Below, one piece after another: positions 62,961 through 64,000 of a stretch of DNA of 64,000 nucleotides. The stretch is from contig NC_036447.1 of the NCBI RefSeq assembly GCF_002775205.1, forward strand, positions 4,948,501 through 5,012,500, read 5' to 3'. A program made the translations under genes and the position numbers. The notes under the pieces were generated by a model. That model was not told the origin of the DNA, ran no database searches, and saw only the letters and a program-made list of their open reading frames with translations. Numbering within the stretch: the stretch's first letter is position 1; the number at the start of each line of letters is the position of its first letter. The stretch comes from Xiphophorus maculatus (lineage: Eukaryota > Chordata > Actinopteri > Cyprinodontiformes > Poeciliidae).

Positions 62961-63211
62961 AAGAAGAAATCTGTTTTGACACTCACACGTTCTCTGTACA
63001 GGCTTAGCTTTTTCACTGCCTCGGGATCTTCGTTTAGTTATTTCTGGAAAACGTCTGTCTGCACGTTTCTAGGCTCGTCTATGGCTGATATCGCCATGGA
63101 AACTCGGCAAGAGGAATAACCAGCCTGGATGAAATGCCTGAAGTCAAGTTCTCTGGAGAATCAAGTCGATGTTTCTACACAGCAGCCTGACCCGAGTGAA
63201 ATTAGACCAGG

Positions 63212-63735
63212 GGTGTCCAAACCTTTGGGCCAAAATTAGTTGAGTGCCAAAAAACATATATAATTTTTAAACCGATTTAAAAACTAATTTTAGCTGCTCA
63301 ACAATAAACCAACCATACAATAATTAAGAAAAAGTGGTTAGACATTTTTTAAGAATGGGTGCGTAAGATGATTTTGCACTTTTGCATTATTAGAAGAAAG
63401 AGATAAAATTTCTCAGATATAAAAACAGGACTATGTCACTTCTTTATGAAATTTTGATGTACTTTGCTATGTTTAATATATTAATTTAAAGCAGATTTAA
63501 GTCACTAAGAGAATGAAAAAAATTTTATTTAAAACAGATTAATACTTTCTATTGCATTAAAATTTTTTCCATTTTAGAAACATTTTAATTTCTCTGCCAA
63601 ACTTAATAACAAAAAGTCTCCATCTGCATCAACTGCAGATGTGTGTAATTTATGACATGTAGTTAGAGGGCCACATAAAATGAATCCAGGGGCCATACAA
63701 GGTCCCCGGGCCGCTCTTTGAAACCCCCTTGTATG
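63212..63735. mobile_element. hAT-like non-autonomous element
   Basis: Starts CAGGGGTGTCCAAACCTTTG and ends GGGCCGCTCTTTGAAACCCC, an imperfect inverted pair. GGGCCACATAAAATGAATCC and GGGGCCATACAAGG near the right are words of a widespread teleost repeat. Partial relatives: 13267 and 50277. Confidence 0.55.
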
Positions 63736-64000
63736 AGACAGCCTTCTGGTTCGTCATGAATCCGATCGGACTGGAACTGCTATGGTCAGAGGGGATTTAA
63801 AGTTGCTCTGGGCCTGGTTGCTGGTCTTTCCCATCAGTTCCTGAACCTTTCTGTTTTTAGAGCGGCCGTTACATTTTGGAGAGATAATCATCCCGCTGAC
63901 CTGCTGTCTTTTTTAAACATTAACGGGTAACAAGAGCCATGTGAAAATATTTTCCTTTTAGGCAAACAGAGAGCGGTCAGTTTGTTTCCATTTTTACACT

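Overview
The window is gene-poor, AT-rich vertebrate DNA and almost certainly comes from a ray-finned (teleost) fish. It has multi-exon genes with canonical GT-AG introns, proteins that match vertebrate families closely, and many short non-autonomous DNA transposons and retroposon tails of kinds common in teleosts. I assembled the exons by hand from splice sites and reading frame. Names rest on remembered family sequences, not on a database search.

Layout. (1) 2193-12424, minus strand: rcor3, a CoREST-family corepressor, complete in 12 coding exons (550 aa). (2) 12425-27125: about 14.7 kb with no recognised gene. It holds repeats, LINE relics, hairpins and one unexplained exon-like open frame at 17968-18108 (+). 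(3) 27126-29919, minus strand: irf2bp2, a zinc-finger/RING corepressor, two coding exons (459 aa), with a CpG-rich promoter and an NRF1-like palindrome upstream. (4) 29920-35177: intergenic, with repeats and a perfect hairpin. (5) 35178-45676, minus strand: p2rx3, an ATP-gated P2X3 channel, complete in 12 coding exons (401 aa). (6) 45677-50700: intergenic repeats. (7) about 50760-54311, plus strand: pold4, the smallest subunit of DNA polymerase delta (108 aa), with a noncoding first exon, four coding exons and a poly(A) signal. (8) 54312-57100: intergenic, with four inverted CCAAT boxes and a long array of degenerate short repeats. (9) 58975 to beyond 64000, plus strand: the first five coding exons (154 aa plus one base) of a SERCA calcium pump, most like atp2a3.

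The genes do not form an operon or one pathway. rcor3 and irf2bp2 both encode nuclear corepressors. p2rx3 and the SERCA gene both affect cytosolic calcium, through an ATP-gated entry channel and ER uptake, but nothing here shows that they work together.

The richest material is the repeat landscape. At least six families recur in the window, and several insertions are nested, which gives relative ages. Family A (TTAA-ended, about 600-650 bp) is interrupted once by foldback family B and once by the ACTCAAGTA family E. Family E in turn carries a short GGAT-tailed retroposon with a 13-bp target-site duplication. A second copy of that retroposon, with an 11-bp duplication, lies in a pold4 intron. 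One family A copy ends only 22 bp from the last 3' splice site of irf2bp2, so that intron's branch point is probably transposon-derived. I found no CRISPR array, bacterial-type system, rRNA or tRNA gene, and no convincing wholly new coding system.
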